From Marinomonas aquimarina (lineage in GTDB: Bacteria > Pseudomonadota > Gammaproteobacteria > Pseudomonadales > Marinomonadaceae): a stretch of 64,000 bases of DNA. The stretch spans positions 1 through 64,000 of the forward strand of contig NZ_FLOC01000020.1 in assembly GCF_900089755.1 (NCBI RefSeq), read 5' to 3'. The first letter of the stretch is position 1. Every line of letters begins with the position of its first letter. The position numbers were made by a program, and so were the translations under genes. Below are positions 48,208 through 58,305 of this stretch, in pieces. The notes under the pieces are model-generated. The model saw only the letters and a list, made by a program, of their open reading frames with translations, ran no database searches and was not told the DNA's origin.

Positions 48208-50010
48208 TTAGCTGTCGACTTGCAAAGCGGCTAAGAACGCAGCTTGAGGCACTTCAACGTTACCTACTTGCTTCATACGTTTCTTACCTTCTTTTTGCTT
48301 CTGCAACAGCTTCTTCTTACGACTCACGTCACCACCGTAACATTTCGCGGTTACGTTTTTACGCATGGCTTTAACCGTCGTACGAGCGATGACTTTAGCG
48401 CCTACCGCACCTTGAATCGCCACATCAAACATTTGACGAGGAATCAATTCTTTCATCTTCTCACACAGCGCACGACCTTTGGTTTGTACATTGTCGCGGT
48501 GCATGATCAAGGCCAATGCATCCACTCGATCACCATTGATCAAGATATCCAAACGGCATAGCGGCGCCGCTTCAAAATGATGGAAAGAGTAATCCAACGA
48601 CGCAAAACCACGACTACAAGACTTCAGGCGATCGAAGAAATCCAGTACCACTTCGTTCATCGGCAAGTGGTAACGCAGTTGCACTTGACTACCGATGTAC
48701 TGCATGTCTTTTTGAATACCGCGTTTCTCAACACACAAGTTGATCACGTTGCCTAGGTACTCCTGTGGTACCAGAATGTTGGCCTCAACAATCGGCTCAC
48801 TCATTTCTTTAATGGTACCAGGGTCTGGCATTTTTGACGGGCTGTCGACATTAATGATGTCGCCGTTATTCAGCTCCACCTTGTAAACCACTGTCGGCGC
48901 CGTTGTAATGAGGTCTAAGTCATACTCACGCTCAAGACGCTCTTGGATAATCTCCATGTGCAGCATGCCTAGGAAGCCACAACGGAAACCAAAGCCTAGC
49001 GCATCAGACGACTCTGGCTCGTAAAACAAGGAAGCATCATTAAGTGTTAGCTTACCCAGCGCCTCACGAAAATCTTCGTAGTCGTCGGCACTGACAGGGA
49101 ATAGACCGGCGTAAACCTGCGGCTTCACTTTTTGGAAACCCGCAACCATTGGCACATCTTGCGTGTGTGTATGAGTGATCGTATCACCCACCGGCGCACC
49201 TAGGATGTCCTTGATACCCGCGACCACATAGCCAACTTCACCGGCTTTTAGAACCCCTGTTTCAGTACGTTTTGGGGTAAAGATACCGACCATATCAACC
49301 GGATGCGTTTGCTTAGTCGACTTGATGAAGATCTTGTCTTTTTTGCGCAGCGTACCTTGTTTGATACGGACCAGAGACACGACACCTAGGTAATTGTCAA
49401 ACCAAGAGTCGATGATCAATGCCTGCAAAGGCGCTTCCGTATCCCCTTCTGGTGGTGGCACGGTTTTGATCAAGCGCTCAAGCACATCTTCAATACCCAT
49501 ACCGGTTTTGGCAGAACAGGTCACCGCATCGGTTGCATCGATACCGATGATTTCTTCAATCTCTTCGGCCACACGTACTGGATCCGCTTGCGGCAAATCG
49601 ATTTTATTCAGTACCGGCATCACTTCAAGGCCCTGCTCAATCGCGGTGTAACAGTTCGCCACCGATTGTGCTTCAACACCCTGCGCGGCATCGACCACCA
49701 GCAACGCACCTTCACAGGCAGCAAGGGAGCGCGACACTTCGTATGAGAAGTCTACGTGCCCTGGGGTATCGATAAAGTTAAGTTGATAAGTGTTACCGTC
49801 GGCTGAATCGTAATCCAACGTCACACTCTGTGCTTTGATCGTGATACCACGCTCACGCTCAATGTCCATAGAGTCCAATACCTGGTTGGCCATCTCACGT
49901 TCGCTTAAGCCTTCACAACTCTGGATAAAGCGATCAGCTAAGGTCGATTTACCATGGTCAATGTGGGCGATGATACTGAAATTTCGGATGTGCTTTAGAT
50001 TGTTTGACAC
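48208..50010 (-). CDS. lepA: Elongation factor 4 (LepA)
   Basis: EF4 is a translational GTPase that back-translocates ribosomes or aids initiation; its exact role is debated. The 600 residues carry [17 protein letters not shown] (G1), [10 protein letters not shown] (G2), [22 protein letters not shown] (G3) and NKIDLP (G4). The C-terminal domain special to LepA includes [20 protein letters not shown]. The start is GTG at 50010. Confidence 0.98.
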   Translation of the reverse strand: MSNNLKHIRNFSIIAHIDHGKSTLADRFIQSCEGLSEREMANQVLDSMDIERERGITIKAQSVTLDYDSADGNTYQLNFIDTPGHVDFSYEVSRSLAACEGALLVVDAAQGVEAQSVANCYTAIEQGLEVMPVLNKIDLPQADPVRVAEEIEEIIGIDATDAVTCSAKTGMGIEDVLERLIKTVPPPEGDTEAPLQALIIDSWFDNYLGVVSLVRIKQGTLRKKDKIFIKSTKQTHPVDMVGIFTPKRTETGVLKAGEVGYVVAGIKDILGAPVGDTITHTHTQDVPMVAGFQKVKPQVYAGLFPVSADDYEDFREALGKLTLNDASLFYEPESSDALGFGFRCGFLGMLHMEIIQERLEREYDLDLITTAPTVVYKVELNNGDIINVDSPSKMPDPGTIKEMSEPIVEANILVPQEYLGNVINLCVEKRGIQKDMQYIGSQVQLRYHLPMNEVVLDFFDRLKSCSRGFASLDYSFHHFEAAPLCRLDILINGDRVDALALIMHRDNVQTKGRALCEKMKELIPRQMFDVAIQGAVGAKVIARTTVKAMRKNVTAKCYGGDVSRKKKLLQKQKEGKKRMKQVGNVEVPQAAFLAALQVDS

Positions 50011-50162
50011 GTTACACTCACACTTTAAAAGCGATTTCTATAAGAGTACCTGTTGATAAGCCAACTATCATGACGCCATACGGAGCGTATCCACTCAGCA
50101 AGCAGCGATCAAAAGCGAATAAATGACTTATAAACAGGTTCTCAGGGCAAAATATGGCGCGC

Positions 50163-50191
50163 ATTCTACCGAAATTCAGTCCTAGACTCCA
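50163..50191 (-). promoter_or_regulatory. lepA promoter candidate
   Basis: A good -10 (TAGAAT, 50163-50168, minus) lies about 150 bases upstream of lepA. The hexamer at -35 spacing of 17 bases (TGGAGT) is weak. It lies within the 221-base gap between ribE and lepA, where no other feature is visible. Confidence 0.4.
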
Positions 50192-50231
50192 TTTATTTCA
50201 GTGTTTTCACGCCATATCCCCGTTATTTACA

Positions 50232-50867
50232 TTAGGGCAGAACAATGCCGCGCTGTTTCAGCACGCGCTCCACCGTATCCACGGTCGCTTGGGTGTGTGC
50301 ATCGATTTCCAAGTTCACTAAATCCCCCGTTTGCAGCAGGCCAAATGTGGTTAAACGCAAGGTCTCCGGAATCAATGACACCTCGATCCAATCATCGCCA
50401 ATCGCACTGATGGTTAAGCTGGCACCGTTCAACCCGACATAGCCTTTATCAAACAAATAGCGACGCGCATCGACTTCTGGATTATTAAGGTCTACGGCAA
50501 AGCGAATATGAAAGCTTTCATCGATACGCTCTACCTGACGAACGGTCACCATCGTCATAATATGACCCGACATCACGTGGCCACCGACCTCATCTCCCAT
50601 ACGCGCCGCGCGTTCAAAATTCACTTTGACACCTGGCTTTAAACGACCAATATTGGTGAGGTTCAAGGTAGTGTCGATCACATCAAAGGTCAGCAGGTCG
50701 CCTTCAATCTTAGCAACCGTTAGGCACACACCATTAATGGCGACACTGGCACCGAGTTGCTGCTGCAACATCGTGCCCTGAGGAAACTGCACTTCAAGAA
50801 TAAGGTTACGACCATTCTCTTGACAGGAAGCTACTTCCGCCATACCTTGGACAATACCGGTAAACAT
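50232..50867 (-). CDS. ribE: Riboflavin synthase, alpha subunit
   Basis: The enzyme dismutates two 6,7-dimethyl-8-ribityllumazines into riboflavin and a recycled pyrimidine. The 211-residue protein shows two similar lumazine-binding halves. The first starts with the universal MFTGIVQG and the second near residue 97 (GGHVMSGHIMTMVTVRQVE). GVCLTVAKIEG and LNGASLTISAIGDDW are the equivalent segments of each half. No other rib gene and no FMN riboswitch pattern is seen nearby. A possible sequence feature upstream is a short TTATCC/GGATAA inverted repeat. Confidence 0.96.
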   Translation of the reverse strand: MFTGIVQGMAEVASCQENGRNLILEVQFPQGTMLQQQLGASVAINGVCLTVAKIEGDLLTFDVIDTTLNLTNIGRLKPGVKVNFERAARMGDEVGGHVMSGHIMTMVTVRQVERIDESFHIRFAVDLNNPEVDARRYLFDKGYVGLNGASLTISAIGDDWIEVSLIPETLRLTTFGLLQTGDLVNLEIDAHTQATVDTVERVLKQRGIVLP

Positions 50868-50921
50868 AATTCGATCCTCTGTTTGATCAGTTTCGCTCCA
50901 ATAGCGTATTTTGGAGCATGA

Positions 50922-50950
50922 TTATTGCGTGACTGAAGAATTAATATACT
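50922..50950 (+). promoter_or_regulatory. Candidate promoter of the TraB/GumN-like gene
   Basis: TATACT at 50945-50950 resembles a -10. TTATTG at 17-base spacing is a weak -35. It would give a leader of about 115 bases. This is a visual match only. Confidence 0.3.
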
Positions 50951-51072
50951 AACCCGTCTCAAAGCAGTAAATTCAAGGCTTAGAGCGAGTTATCACATAG
51001 TCTCTACAGGGGTTATCCACAAGCTTCGGGGATAATCCTGCACTGTTTTGTGACATCCAGTAGGTTCATCCT

Positions 51073-52011
51073 ATGCGCTTTAATAGTCTCTTACCCAAGT
51101 TTATCTTTCTCACGCTGCTTGTCATAGCCCAAGCGTCGGCATTCGCCTCTTCTTATCAACCTTTCATGTGGAAAGTGCAAAACCAAGGCGCCACCGTATA
51201 TTTGGTGGGCTCAATTCATGCGCTAACTCCTGACTTTTACCCTTTGCCAGAAGCCTACCAAGAGGCCTTTGCCAGCGCCGACCGGTTAGCCGTAGAGCTG
51301 GACCCTGACAGCCTCGATCCTTATCAATCTTCACGCCTCGTGCAATCCAAGATGTGGCTACCAAAGGGCATCACCTTGGATCAGTATTTAACGCCAGACC
51401 AGCAACAAACACTCAAGGATTTTGCTAACGATAGCGACGCCGACTATGAGCGCCTGATTCGCATACGCCCTTGGATGCTGGTTGAGCAACTCACCCAAGC
51501 TCAATTAAAAGACTCAAACTATCAAGCAGAATATGGCATTGACTTGCACTTCTTGAAACAAGCCAAACAAAGGGAGTTGCCGATCCTAGAGATTGAAACC
51601 CTGGCGCAACAAATCAGCGCCATTGCCGACACCCCCTTTAGTGCCCAGCTAGCCATGCTCACTAGCAGCTTAGAGCAAATGGATGACGAAGATTATATGG
51701 CACAAATGACCGAATATTGGCGCCAAGCAGACCCAGATGGCTTGTACCATTTTGTCTACCAAGATGTGCTTGAGACACCGCAGCTCAAACCTATGATGGA
51801 AGCACTTCTTGACCAGCGCAATCAACGCATGGCCGATGTGATCAGTATTTATTTAGGCCAATCGCCAAACGCATTAAGCACCACCTTTGTCGTGATCGGG
51901 GCTTTGCACCTAAGCGGCCCCAACAGCATTGTTCACGAACTGGAAAACAAAGGCTACTTTGTGCAGCAGTTGTTCAGTACCCCTAGCAACGAAAAAAGCC
52001 CTAACAAGTAG
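51073..52011 (+). CDS. TraB/GumN family protein
   Basis: The 312-residue protein has a signal peptide (about 1-25, ending ASAFA). It then shows the family start MWKVQNQGATVYLVGSIHALTPDFYPLP. ADRLAVELD and the late FVVIGALHLSG-type segment (TFVVIGALHLSGPNSI) are the conserved TraB/GumN motifs, with Glu and His residues thought to be a metal or catalytic centre related to the Tiki/EreA superfamily. Function is unknown; a periplasmic location is inferred. The stop codon sits inside a terminator hairpin shared with glgC. Confidence 0.9.
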   Translation: MRFNSLLPKFIFLTLLVIAQASAFASSYQPFMWKVQNQGATVYLVGSIHALTPDFYPLPEAYQEAFASADRLAVELDPDSLDPYQSSRLVQSKMWLPKGITLDQYLTPDQQQTLKDFANDSDADYERLIRIRPWMLVEQLTQAQLKDSNYQAEYGIDLHFLKQAKQRELPILEIETLAQQISAIADTPFSAQLAMLTSSLEQMDDEDYMAQMTEYWRQADPDGLYHFVYQDVLETPQLKPMMEALLDQRNQRMADVISIYLGQSPNALSTTFVVIGALHLSGPNSIVHELENKGYFVQQLFSTPSNEKSPNK

Positions 52012-52017
52012 GGCTTT
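51991..52017. terminator. Terminator overlapping a stop codon, between convergent genes
   Basis: AAAGCCCT (51995-52002) pairs with AGGGCTTT (52010-52017) around a seven-base loop that contains the start of the TraB/GumN-like stop codon. The T run is stronger on the minus strand (TTTTTT), so it mainly serves glgC, which ends at 52046. The plus strand has only TTT. Confidence 0.8.
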
Positions 52018-52045
52018 CAACAGTGTTTATTAGACGCTTGCTGGA

Positions 52046-53308
52046 TTAAACGTCTGTTTTAGGCAATGCATCAATCATGGCTTGGGTCACCAACACAATG
52101 CCATCTTCATTGCGATAGAAGCGTTCTGCATCCGCCACAGGATCCTCACCAATGATTGTATGCGGTGGAATATTGGTATCCGAGTCCACCACCACATTGG
52201 TTAACTGGCAGTAACGACCAATGTCACAGCGTGGCAGAACCACTGATTTTTTCACATACGAATAAGAGTTGACGCGTACATTGTTAAACAAGATCGATTG
52301 CTCAACTGTCGACCCCGAGACGATACAACCCGCCGACACGACAGAGTTCAATGCCGTACCAATACGCTCTTCGTAGTTGTAGTTAAACTTCGCCGCTGGA
52401 CGCTGATAATGGGTGGTACGAATCGGCCAAGACTCATCGTATAGATCCAATTCAGGCACCAACTTAGTCAAATCCATATTGGATTCCCAATACGCAGTGA
52501 GCGTACCCACATCACGCCAATAAGGCTTCTCCGGGTAGCTATCATTTGGAATACAGCTCTTGGCGAAGTGATGCGCCTTAATCTTAGAACGCCCAACAAA
52601 TAACGGAATCAAATCTTTACCAAAGTCATGGCTGGAGTCGCAATCTTGCGCATCATTCATCAAATTATCGCGCAAGAACTGGGTGCTAAAAATATAAATA
52701 CCCATGCTGGCCAAGGAAACATTTGGATTACCAGGCATGGTCGGTGGATTAGAAGGCTTTTCCTCGAAGGCAATAATATTATCGTCTTCGTCAACGTGCA
52801 TAATGCCGAATTGATCCGCTTCTTTAACCGGCACTTCAATACAGGCCACGGTCACATCGGCTTTGTTTTCAATATGCTCTTGTAACATGACACTGTAGTC
52901 TTGACGATAAACGTGATCACCGGCCAAGATTAATATGTATTCACTGTTCAGCTGATCAATCATTTTGAAGTTTTGGTACACCGCGTCGGCGGTACCACGA
53001 TACCAATCTTCACCCGTTTGTTGCTGCGCTGGCCATAATTCAATAAATTCATTGAAGTCGGAACGCAAGAAGTTCCAGCCGCGTTGGACATGTTGATTTA
53101 ATGTATGAGAGCGATACTGTGTCAGTACCGCAATTTTTCTCATCCCTGAATTAATGCAATTTGACAAAGGAAAGTCGATGATTTTGTACTTACCAGCTAT
53201 AGGTACCGCTGGCTTGGAACGATGGTCAGTCAGTTGTTTCAGTCGAGACCCTCTTCCCCCAGCTAAAATAAGCGAGAGAGTACTCATACGCGCAGCATTT
53301 AAATCCAT
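52046..53308 (-). CDS. glgC: Glucose-1-phosphate adenylyltransferase
   Basis: GlgC makes ADP-glucose from glucose 1-phosphate and ATP, the controlled step of glycogen synthesis. The 420 residues carry SLILAGGRGSRLKQLTDHRSKPAVPIAGKYKIIDFPLSNC in order (substrate motifs near residues 12-50). They also show LILAGDHVYRQDY and IIAFEEKPSNPPTMPG, and a C-terminal left-handed beta helix. The ATG at 53308 has AAGGG upstream; a second ATG seven codons on is possible. It diverges from glgA. Confidence 0.97.
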   Translation of the reverse strand: MDLNAARMSTLSLILAGGRGSRLKQLTDHRSKPAVPIAGKYKIIDFPLSNCINSGMRKIAVLTQYRSHTLNQHVQRGWNFLRSDFNEFIELWPAQQQTGEDWYRGTADAVYQNFKMIDQLNSEYILILAGDHVYRQDYSVMLQEHIENKADVTVACIEVPVKEADQFGIMHVDEDDNIIAFEEKPSNPPTMPGNPNVSLASMGIYIFSTQFLRDNLMNDAQDCDSSHDFGKDLIPLFVGRSKIKAHHFAKSCIPNDSYPEKPYWRDVGTLTAYWESNMDLTKLVPELDLYDESWPIRTTHYQRPAAKFNYNYEERIGTALNSVVSAGCIVSGSTVEQSILFNNVRVNSYSYVKKSVVLPRCDIGRYCQLTNVVVDSDTNIPPHTIIGEDPVADAERFYRNEDGIVLVTQAMIDALPKTDV

Positions 53309-53345
53309 ATATCACCCTTAATTTTTTTATCCAAGTCCCAGACTA

Positions 53346-53369
53346 TATTAGGCTTTTATTAGGTATACT
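53346..53369 (+). promoter_or_regulatory. Direct repeat at the glgA promoter candidate
   Basis: TATTAGG occurs at 53346-53352 and again at 53357-53363, 11 bases apart, one helical turn. It directly abuts a -10-like TATACT at 53364-53369. No good -35 is present, which fits an activator-dependent promoter. The 97-base gap serves both glgA and glgC. Confidence 0.35.
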
Positions 53370-53405
53370 CTGGTCATATTACTAAATCAATACGAAAACA
53401 AAATT

Positions 53406-54836
53406 ATGAAAGTCCTGTTTGCAGCATCTGAAATTCACCCTCTCATTAAAACCGGCGGTCTTGCAGATGTTGCAGGCGCCTTACCTATTGCACTACGAAA
53501 AAAAGACATTGACGTTAAACTTATCATGCCAGCTTATCGAGGTATTCTCGAAAAAATGGCACCGGTCAAAAGTTCGATAAATTTAGGTAATCCATTTGGT
53601 ACGGGTGATTTAATCCTATTGGAAACTCACCTACCAGAATCCCACACCCCAATTTATCTGGTGCAATGTCAAAGCTTATTTGAGCGCGAAGCGGGCCCCT
53701 ATCTTGATCAATACAGCCATGACTTTGGCGATAACGATGTGCGCTTCGCCGCCTTTTCTTGGGTCTGCGCCATGATTACCCAACATGGCAGATTAATCGG
53801 CTGGCAACCAGACATTTTACACTTGAACGACTGGCAGACAGGATTTGCCGCTGCCTACTTGGCGGCTTGGCGCTTAGATCACCCACCCATTGTGACAACG
53901 GTACACAACCTGCGCTACAACGGTAGCTTTCCAGTGGAACAATTTGATGCCGTACGCTTACCCCATGATTTGCTGTCCATTCATGGTATGGAGTTTTACG
54001 GTCGTTATTCGTCACTGAAGGCCGGCTTGGTGTATGCCAATGCCATCACCACCGTCAGCCCAACGTACGCGAAAGAAATCCTAACGCCAGAATATGGGGA
54101 CGGCTTAGACGGCACCCTACGTGCTGCTAGCTACAAGTTATCCGGTATTTTAAATGGCGTAGATTACAATGAATGGTCACCGAGCATTGATCCCTTTATC
54201 CATACCCATTACGACCTGCACAGCCTCGACCTAAAGCTACAGAATAAATTGGCGTTACAGCGCGAAAACAATCTGCCGGAAAATGCGCAAGCGCCGGTAT
54301 TTGGCGTCGTCAGCCGTCTGACCGAGCAGAAAGGTTTGGATTTGATTCCAGCCGCTATTGAACCAGCTTTGAAACGCGGTGCCATGTTGATTTTGCTAGG
54401 CTCAGGGGATAAATCCCTAGAGCAGCAGTACTTGGCATTACAAGAGCGCTACCCTGATCAGGTCGCGATTCGCATTGGTTACGATGAGGCCTACTCACAC
54501 CGCTTGCAAGCAGGGGTAGACACCTTGCTGATCCCATCTCGCTTTGAGCCTTGTGGCCTAACGCAACTGTATGCACTGAAGTACGGCACCTTGCCGATTG
54601 TGCGCCATACCGGTGGATTAGCAGACACTGTGTTTGAAGGCGGTGAAAATGCTAACGGCTTTGTCTTCCAACATGCCTCAGTAGAAGATTTACAGGGCGC
54701 TATTGAACGTTCTTTAGAAGCGTTCAGCAATGCAACCACTTGGCGTACCCTCCAAATCCAAGCGATGTCGCAAGACCACAGCTGGGAGCGTGTAACCGAG
54801 CAGTGGATTCAATTATATCAGTCACTGCTTGCTTAA
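53406..54836 (+). CDS. glgA: Glycogen synthase (ADP-glucose)
   Basis: GlgA (GT5, GT-B fold) adds glucose from ADP-glucose to growing alpha-1,4-glucan. It is 476 residues, the usual length. The N-terminal HPLIKTGGLADVAGALPIAL binds ADP-glucose. HLNDWQTGFAAAYL and GVVSRLTEQKGLDL are typical, and the C-terminal PSRFEPCGLTQLYALKYGTLPIVR-type region holds the catalytic glutamate. Branching enzyme, debranching enzyme and phosphorylase genes are not seen here. Confidence 0.97.
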   Translation: MKVLFAASEIHPLIKTGGLADVAGALPIALRKKDIDVKLIMPAYRGILEKMAPVKSSINLGNPFGTGDLILLETHLPESHTPIYLVQCQSLFEREAGPYLDQYSHDFGDNDVRFAAFSWVCAMITQHGRLIGWQPDILHLNDWQTGFAAAYLAAWRLDHPPIVTTVHNLRYNGSFPVEQFDAVRLPHDLLSIHGMEFYGRYSSLKAGLVYANAITTVSPTYAKEILTPEYGDGLDGTLRAASYKLSGILNGVDYNEWSPSIDPFIHTHYDLHSLDLKLQNKLALQRENNLPENAQAPVFGVVSRLTEQKGLDLIPAAIEPALKRGAMLILLGSGDKSLEQQYLALQERYPDQVAIRIGYDEAYSHRLQAGVDTLLIPSRFEPCGLTQLYALKYGTLPIVRHTGGLADTVFEGGENANGFVFQHASVEDLQGAIERSLEAFSNATTWRTLQIQAMSQDHSWERVTEQWIQLYQSLLA

Positions 54837-54846
54837 CTTGAGATAC

Positions 54847-54874
54847 AAAAAAGCCGAGGCAGTTTGCCTCGGCT
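54847..54874 (-). terminator. Terminator between glgA and the solute-binding protein gene
   Basis: Perfect 10-base arms (54852-54861 and 54865-54874, AGCCGAGGCA/TGCCTCGGCT) close a three-base loop. Six T follow on the minus strand, so it mainly serves the minus-strand gene at 54901. The stem may also end glgA. Confidence 0.9.
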
Positions 54875-54900
54875 CATCAGATCAAAACACTCTAATAACG

Positions 54901-55743
54901 CTAGTTAGCCGCCTGTGCCGTCTCTCGCCATTCTATTAAGCCACTGATTAAAGAGGCTTGCGATTCCCCTTCAGACACCAAGTCTTGTAATGCCGTGGCA
55001 ATGCTTTGCTTGATCTCGGGCGTATTACAAGGAGACATTTTTGACATGGTCAAAAACAACCCTTCACTGCTTACCGAAGGCTCCATGTAGCGCACATCCT
55101 CTAAGCCTAATTTCTGCACATACGCGACCCCTGGGCTACGCTCATACAAGACATAGTCAGCTCGACCAGCTCCCAGCATAAAGAGCGCCTGCTCTAGGCT
55201 TGCGACATTTAACAGGTTTAGGTTTTGTTTTGCGAAGGTATCAAACTCTTGGCCAAAACTGTTGTTAATTACAGTCACCCCCCAGCGGCCAACGAGGTCA
55301 TCCCACTCGCGGTATTCGAACGGCGTGAGGCTAGATTGCCAGACCACGCTTTTGGTATACATCATCGCTGGCCTGAAGTATTCCATGTAATCGGCACGCT
55401 CTGAGGTATAAAACGCGCCTGCCATTAAATCGACACGACCGCTGCGCACTTCCTGTTGTGAACGTGACCAAGGGCCGACATAAATGGTTTCGATGGGGAT
55501 ACCGATTTTGTCGCCCAACTTATCCATCAAGTTCGCTACCGCACCGTGCAACTGATTGCCTTGCTCTGATTGCCATAAAAAAGGAGGGTATTCAGGATTC
55601 CCCGTTGCACTAAGAGAAGTGCAAGATTGCTCTTGGTTCGCGTTCGCATGAGCATAGGAGAAAGGGCTCAGCGCTGCGCCCAATATCATCAGCGGTGCTG
55701 TAGCCACTTTTAATGCATTCTTTATCTTATAAATTTTTATCAT
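54901..55743 (-). CDS. Family 3 extracellular solute-binding protein, orphan
   Basis: The 280-residue product (ATG at 55743; another ATG three codons upstream) has a basic, hydrophobic signal peptide ending near SYAHANA. The mature protein resembles amino-acid-type periplasmic binding proteins: GRVDLMAGAFYTSERADYMEYF and GAGRADYVLYERSPGVAYV are the typical segments. No permease or ATPase gene is adjacent, so it may feed a transporter elsewhere or act in sensing. Four cysteines are present, two in the N-terminal part. The ligand is unknown. Confidence 0.85.
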   Translation of the reverse strand: MIKIYKIKNALKVATAPLMILGAALSPFSYAHANANQEQSCTSLSATGNPEYPPFLWQSEQGNQLHGAVANLMDKLGDKIGIPIETIYVGPWSRSQQEVRSGRVDLMAGAFYTSERADYMEYFRPAMMYTKSVVWQSSLTPFEYREWDDLVGRWGVTVINNSFGQEFDTFAKQNLNLLNVASLEQALFMLGAGRADYVLYERSPGVAYVQKLGLEDVRYMEPSVSSEGLFLTMSKMSPCNTPEIKQSIATALQDLVSEGESQASLISGLIEWRETAQAAN

Positions 55744-55884
55744 TGTCAGCACTCTACTACTCTGAAGGCTTCACACCCTGCAAAAAGCCCTTACAAAACT
55801 ACACAATACTTTACGTATATTGTAAAGATAATCATATAAATCAATAAATTACAAACTTGTATTTTATCCTATTGTTCAAACTTT

Positions 55885-58188
55885 CTAGAATGACCAGAAA
55901 CATGAAGTAGAAGACTGTGGCTCAGTTCCCTCGATAAACGGCAACTCAATTTTATCGTCACAACGATCCGCAGCGATTTCAAAATCGTCCAATGTCACCG
56001 AGTAATAATTCGCCCCTTCAGGCAGAGCCTTGGCTAAGGAACGCTGCGGCAAGGTTTTGGCAAAATCGATCCACACCCACTGAGCCCCAGAACTCCCAGT
56101 AATGTTCATCGGAGAGTTGTCGTCTTGCCCTAGCCAAACGGTGCTTAGGTAGTCTCCTGTGATACCAACAAACCAACTGTCTCGTTGGTCATTAGTCGTG
56201 CCAGTCTTTGCCGCAAAGCGTAACCAAGGTAATTGCGCTTGCGCCGCGCGTGCGGTGCCAATCTCAGGCGATTTCGTCATGCCTGCAAGGGTCACAGACA
56301 AGGCCTGCTGGGTAAAAGGCACCTCACTGCTTTGATCAAAGCGCTTCAATACCTTGCCAGTTTGATCCATCACAGACAGCACCACGCCTAACTCGGCACT
56401 GTTACCGGTTGAAGCCAATGGTTGATACAGGCGTGCCACTTCAAATGGTGACAACTCTAATGAGCCAAGTGCGACTGAAGGATACATAGTAAAAGGGCGC
56501 TTAACCCCAAGATCGCGCAATGTCTGAGCAACTCGATCAAACCCCAACGCATACGCTAGATCAATGGTAGCCAAATTATAAGACTTTGCCAGTGCCTCAT
56601 ATAACGGCACCTCGCCATGCACATCGCGACTGTAGTTCTTCGGCTCCCAAATAGAGTTGCCCACTTTAAATTGCTTAGGTTCATCCTGGATACGATCCCA
56701 CCAAGTGTAGCGTCCTGACGCGATCGCGGTGAGATAAATCGGTGGCTTAGCCAAAGACCCAATAGGACGCACTGCCCCTAACGCACGATTAAAGCCACTG
56801 TACAGCTTATCTGAGGAGCCGACTACGGCGCGCACTTGTCCTGACTCACGGTCTGTGACCACCATCGCACCTTGCAGCCCTTCCAGAGCAGGCTTCTGTT
56901 TTACCAAGGTCGCCACTCGATCCTGCATGGCCTGCAACGCCGCATTCTGAGCGCGGACATCTAACGCGGTGTAAATTCGTAGGTTCTTTGTCGCCAACGC
57001 AGCCTGATCAAAATCACGCTCAAGCTGCATCGACACTAGATCTAAATAATCGCCATAGGCCGAGCGACGTTTGCCCTCTGTGGTCAAGCGCAGTGGTTGC
57101 TTTTTCAATGCGGCCACTTGTGGTTGGGTCAAGCGACCTTGCTCAAACAACAAATCCAGCACCACATTACGACGTTGCTTTGCCCGCTCTGGGTTACGTC
57201 TTGGGTTGTACAAAGACGGTCCTTTAACCATCCCAACCAGCAATGCTTGCTCACCAAGGTTTAACTCATTAACGGGTCGACCATAGAAATATTCACTCGC
57301 AGCTGCGAAACCATGCAAGGCACTGTCACCTTCCTGCGCCAAATACACCTCATTGATGTAAGCCGTGATGATGTCTTCTTTGCTGTAACGATACTCGAGC
57401 AGAAGTGCCATAAAGACTTCAGTCACTTTACGCGAATAGGTTCTATCTGAGGTTAAGAACATATTCTTAATCAGCTGCTGAGTTAAGGTGGAACCACCTT
57501 GACGACGACTGCCAGAGCTCAAATTAACCAAAGCGGCACGGGCAATACCGGTAAAGGAGATACCAAAGTGATGAAAGAAATCGCGATCTTCTGTGATCGT
57601 TAAAATGTCGATCAAGCTAGAGGGGATTTGCTCATAGACGAGGATGTCTCGGTTTTCCGTATTACCGCCATATAAATAGCCAATCTTTTGCGGCTCTAAT
57701 ACAGCGGTGCGATAACGTTTGCCTGACACATCTTGAATCTGCAGGACCCCATTGGCAAAAGAGAACACCCGCCTCGACGCCGGATGATAGCCAGTATGAT
57801 CGGTATAATCGCGCAAGTGGGCACTGACTTTTATTTGACTGCGCGCCGCCCAGCCAACTTTTTGGCTATTTTTGCCAAAACGATAACCATACTCTGCCAG
57901 CACCGACTCCAGATCCTGCTTACGCCAAGGAGAGCCATCCTGCAGCACCATCGGCGCACTGTATACTTCCGAGGGCACCTGCCACTTCTGCCCTTCAAAA
58001 CGAGCCACCACCTGGGTGTCTAGCCACCAAATCCAAACAGCAAATGGAACACTGGCCAATAGGCCAAGTAGAATTAACCACTTTAGTAGTTTTCGTAACA
58101 AAGACGGACGTTTAGATGACCGCTTACGGGAACCCTTACGGCGCGAACTGGAACTGGTTTTCTTGGTGGAGGTGCTTTTTCTAGTCAT
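55885..58188 (-). CDS. mrcB: Penicillin-binding protein 1B
   Basis: This bifunctional enzyme polymerises and cross-links peptidoglycan. The ATG at 58188 gives 767 residues (MTRKSTSTKK). A very basic cytoplasmic tail is followed by a single membrane segment (about 36-55). A UB2H-like domain comes before the GT51 glycosyltransferase, which has EDRDFFHHFGISFTGIARA and RQGGSTLTQQLIKNMFL. In the transpeptidase domain SxxK is SLAK in RPIGSLAKPP, SxN is SYN in KSYNLATID, and KTG is in AAKTGTTNDQRDSWF. It is probably monocistronic. No LpoB-type activator gene is seen in the window. Confidence 0.95.
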   Translation of the reverse strand: MTRKSTSTKKTSSSSRRKGSRKRSSKRPSLLRKLLKWLILLGLLASVPFAVWIWWLDTQVVARFEGQKWQVPSEVYSAPMVLQDGSPWRKQDLESVLAEYGYRFGKNSQKVGWAARSQIKVSAHLRDYTDHTGYHPASRRVFSFANGVLQIQDVSGKRYRTAVLEPQKIGYLYGGNTENRDILVYEQIPSSLIDILTITEDRDFFHHFGISFTGIARAALVNLSSGSRRQGGSTLTQQLIKNMFLTSDRTYSRKVTEVFMALLLEYRYSKEDIITAYINEVYLAQEGDSALHGFAAASEYFYGRPVNELNLGEQALLVGMVKGPSLYNPRRNPERAKQRRNVVLDLLFEQGRLTQPQVAALKKQPLRLTTEGKRRSAYGDYLDLVSMQLERDFDQAALATKNLRIYTALDVRAQNAALQAMQDRVATLVKQKPALEGLQGAMVVTDRESGQVRAVVGSSDKLYSGFNRALGAVRPIGSLAKPPIYLTAIASGRYTWWDRIQDEPKQFKVGNSIWEPKNYSRDVHGEVPLYEALAKSYNLATIDLAYALGFDRVAQTLRDLGVKRPFTMYPSVALGSLELSPFEVARLYQPLASTGNSAELGVVLSVMDQTGKVLKRFDQSSEVPFTQQALSVTLAGMTKSPEIGTARAAQAQLPWLRFAAKTGTTNDQRDSWFVGITGDYLSTVWLGQDDNSPMNITGSSGAQWVWIDFAKTLPQRSLAKALPEGANYYSVTLDDFEIAADRCDDKIELPFIEGTEPQSSTSCFWSF

Positions 58189-58305
58189 AGCGCGGAGTAT
58201 AAAACGCCAACTTAAGGACGGCAATCGAGGGACAAAACAATAGGCGTTTCTTTGCTAAGTCGATACACTTTCCCCTCATAAACATGAAACCATGGAGACC
58301 GGCCC

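Noticed and set aside
51013-51021. TTATCCACA, a match to the DnaA box
   Set aside because: A single box with no cluster, no AT-rich unwinding region and no dnaA or gidA nearby; not evidence for an origin.
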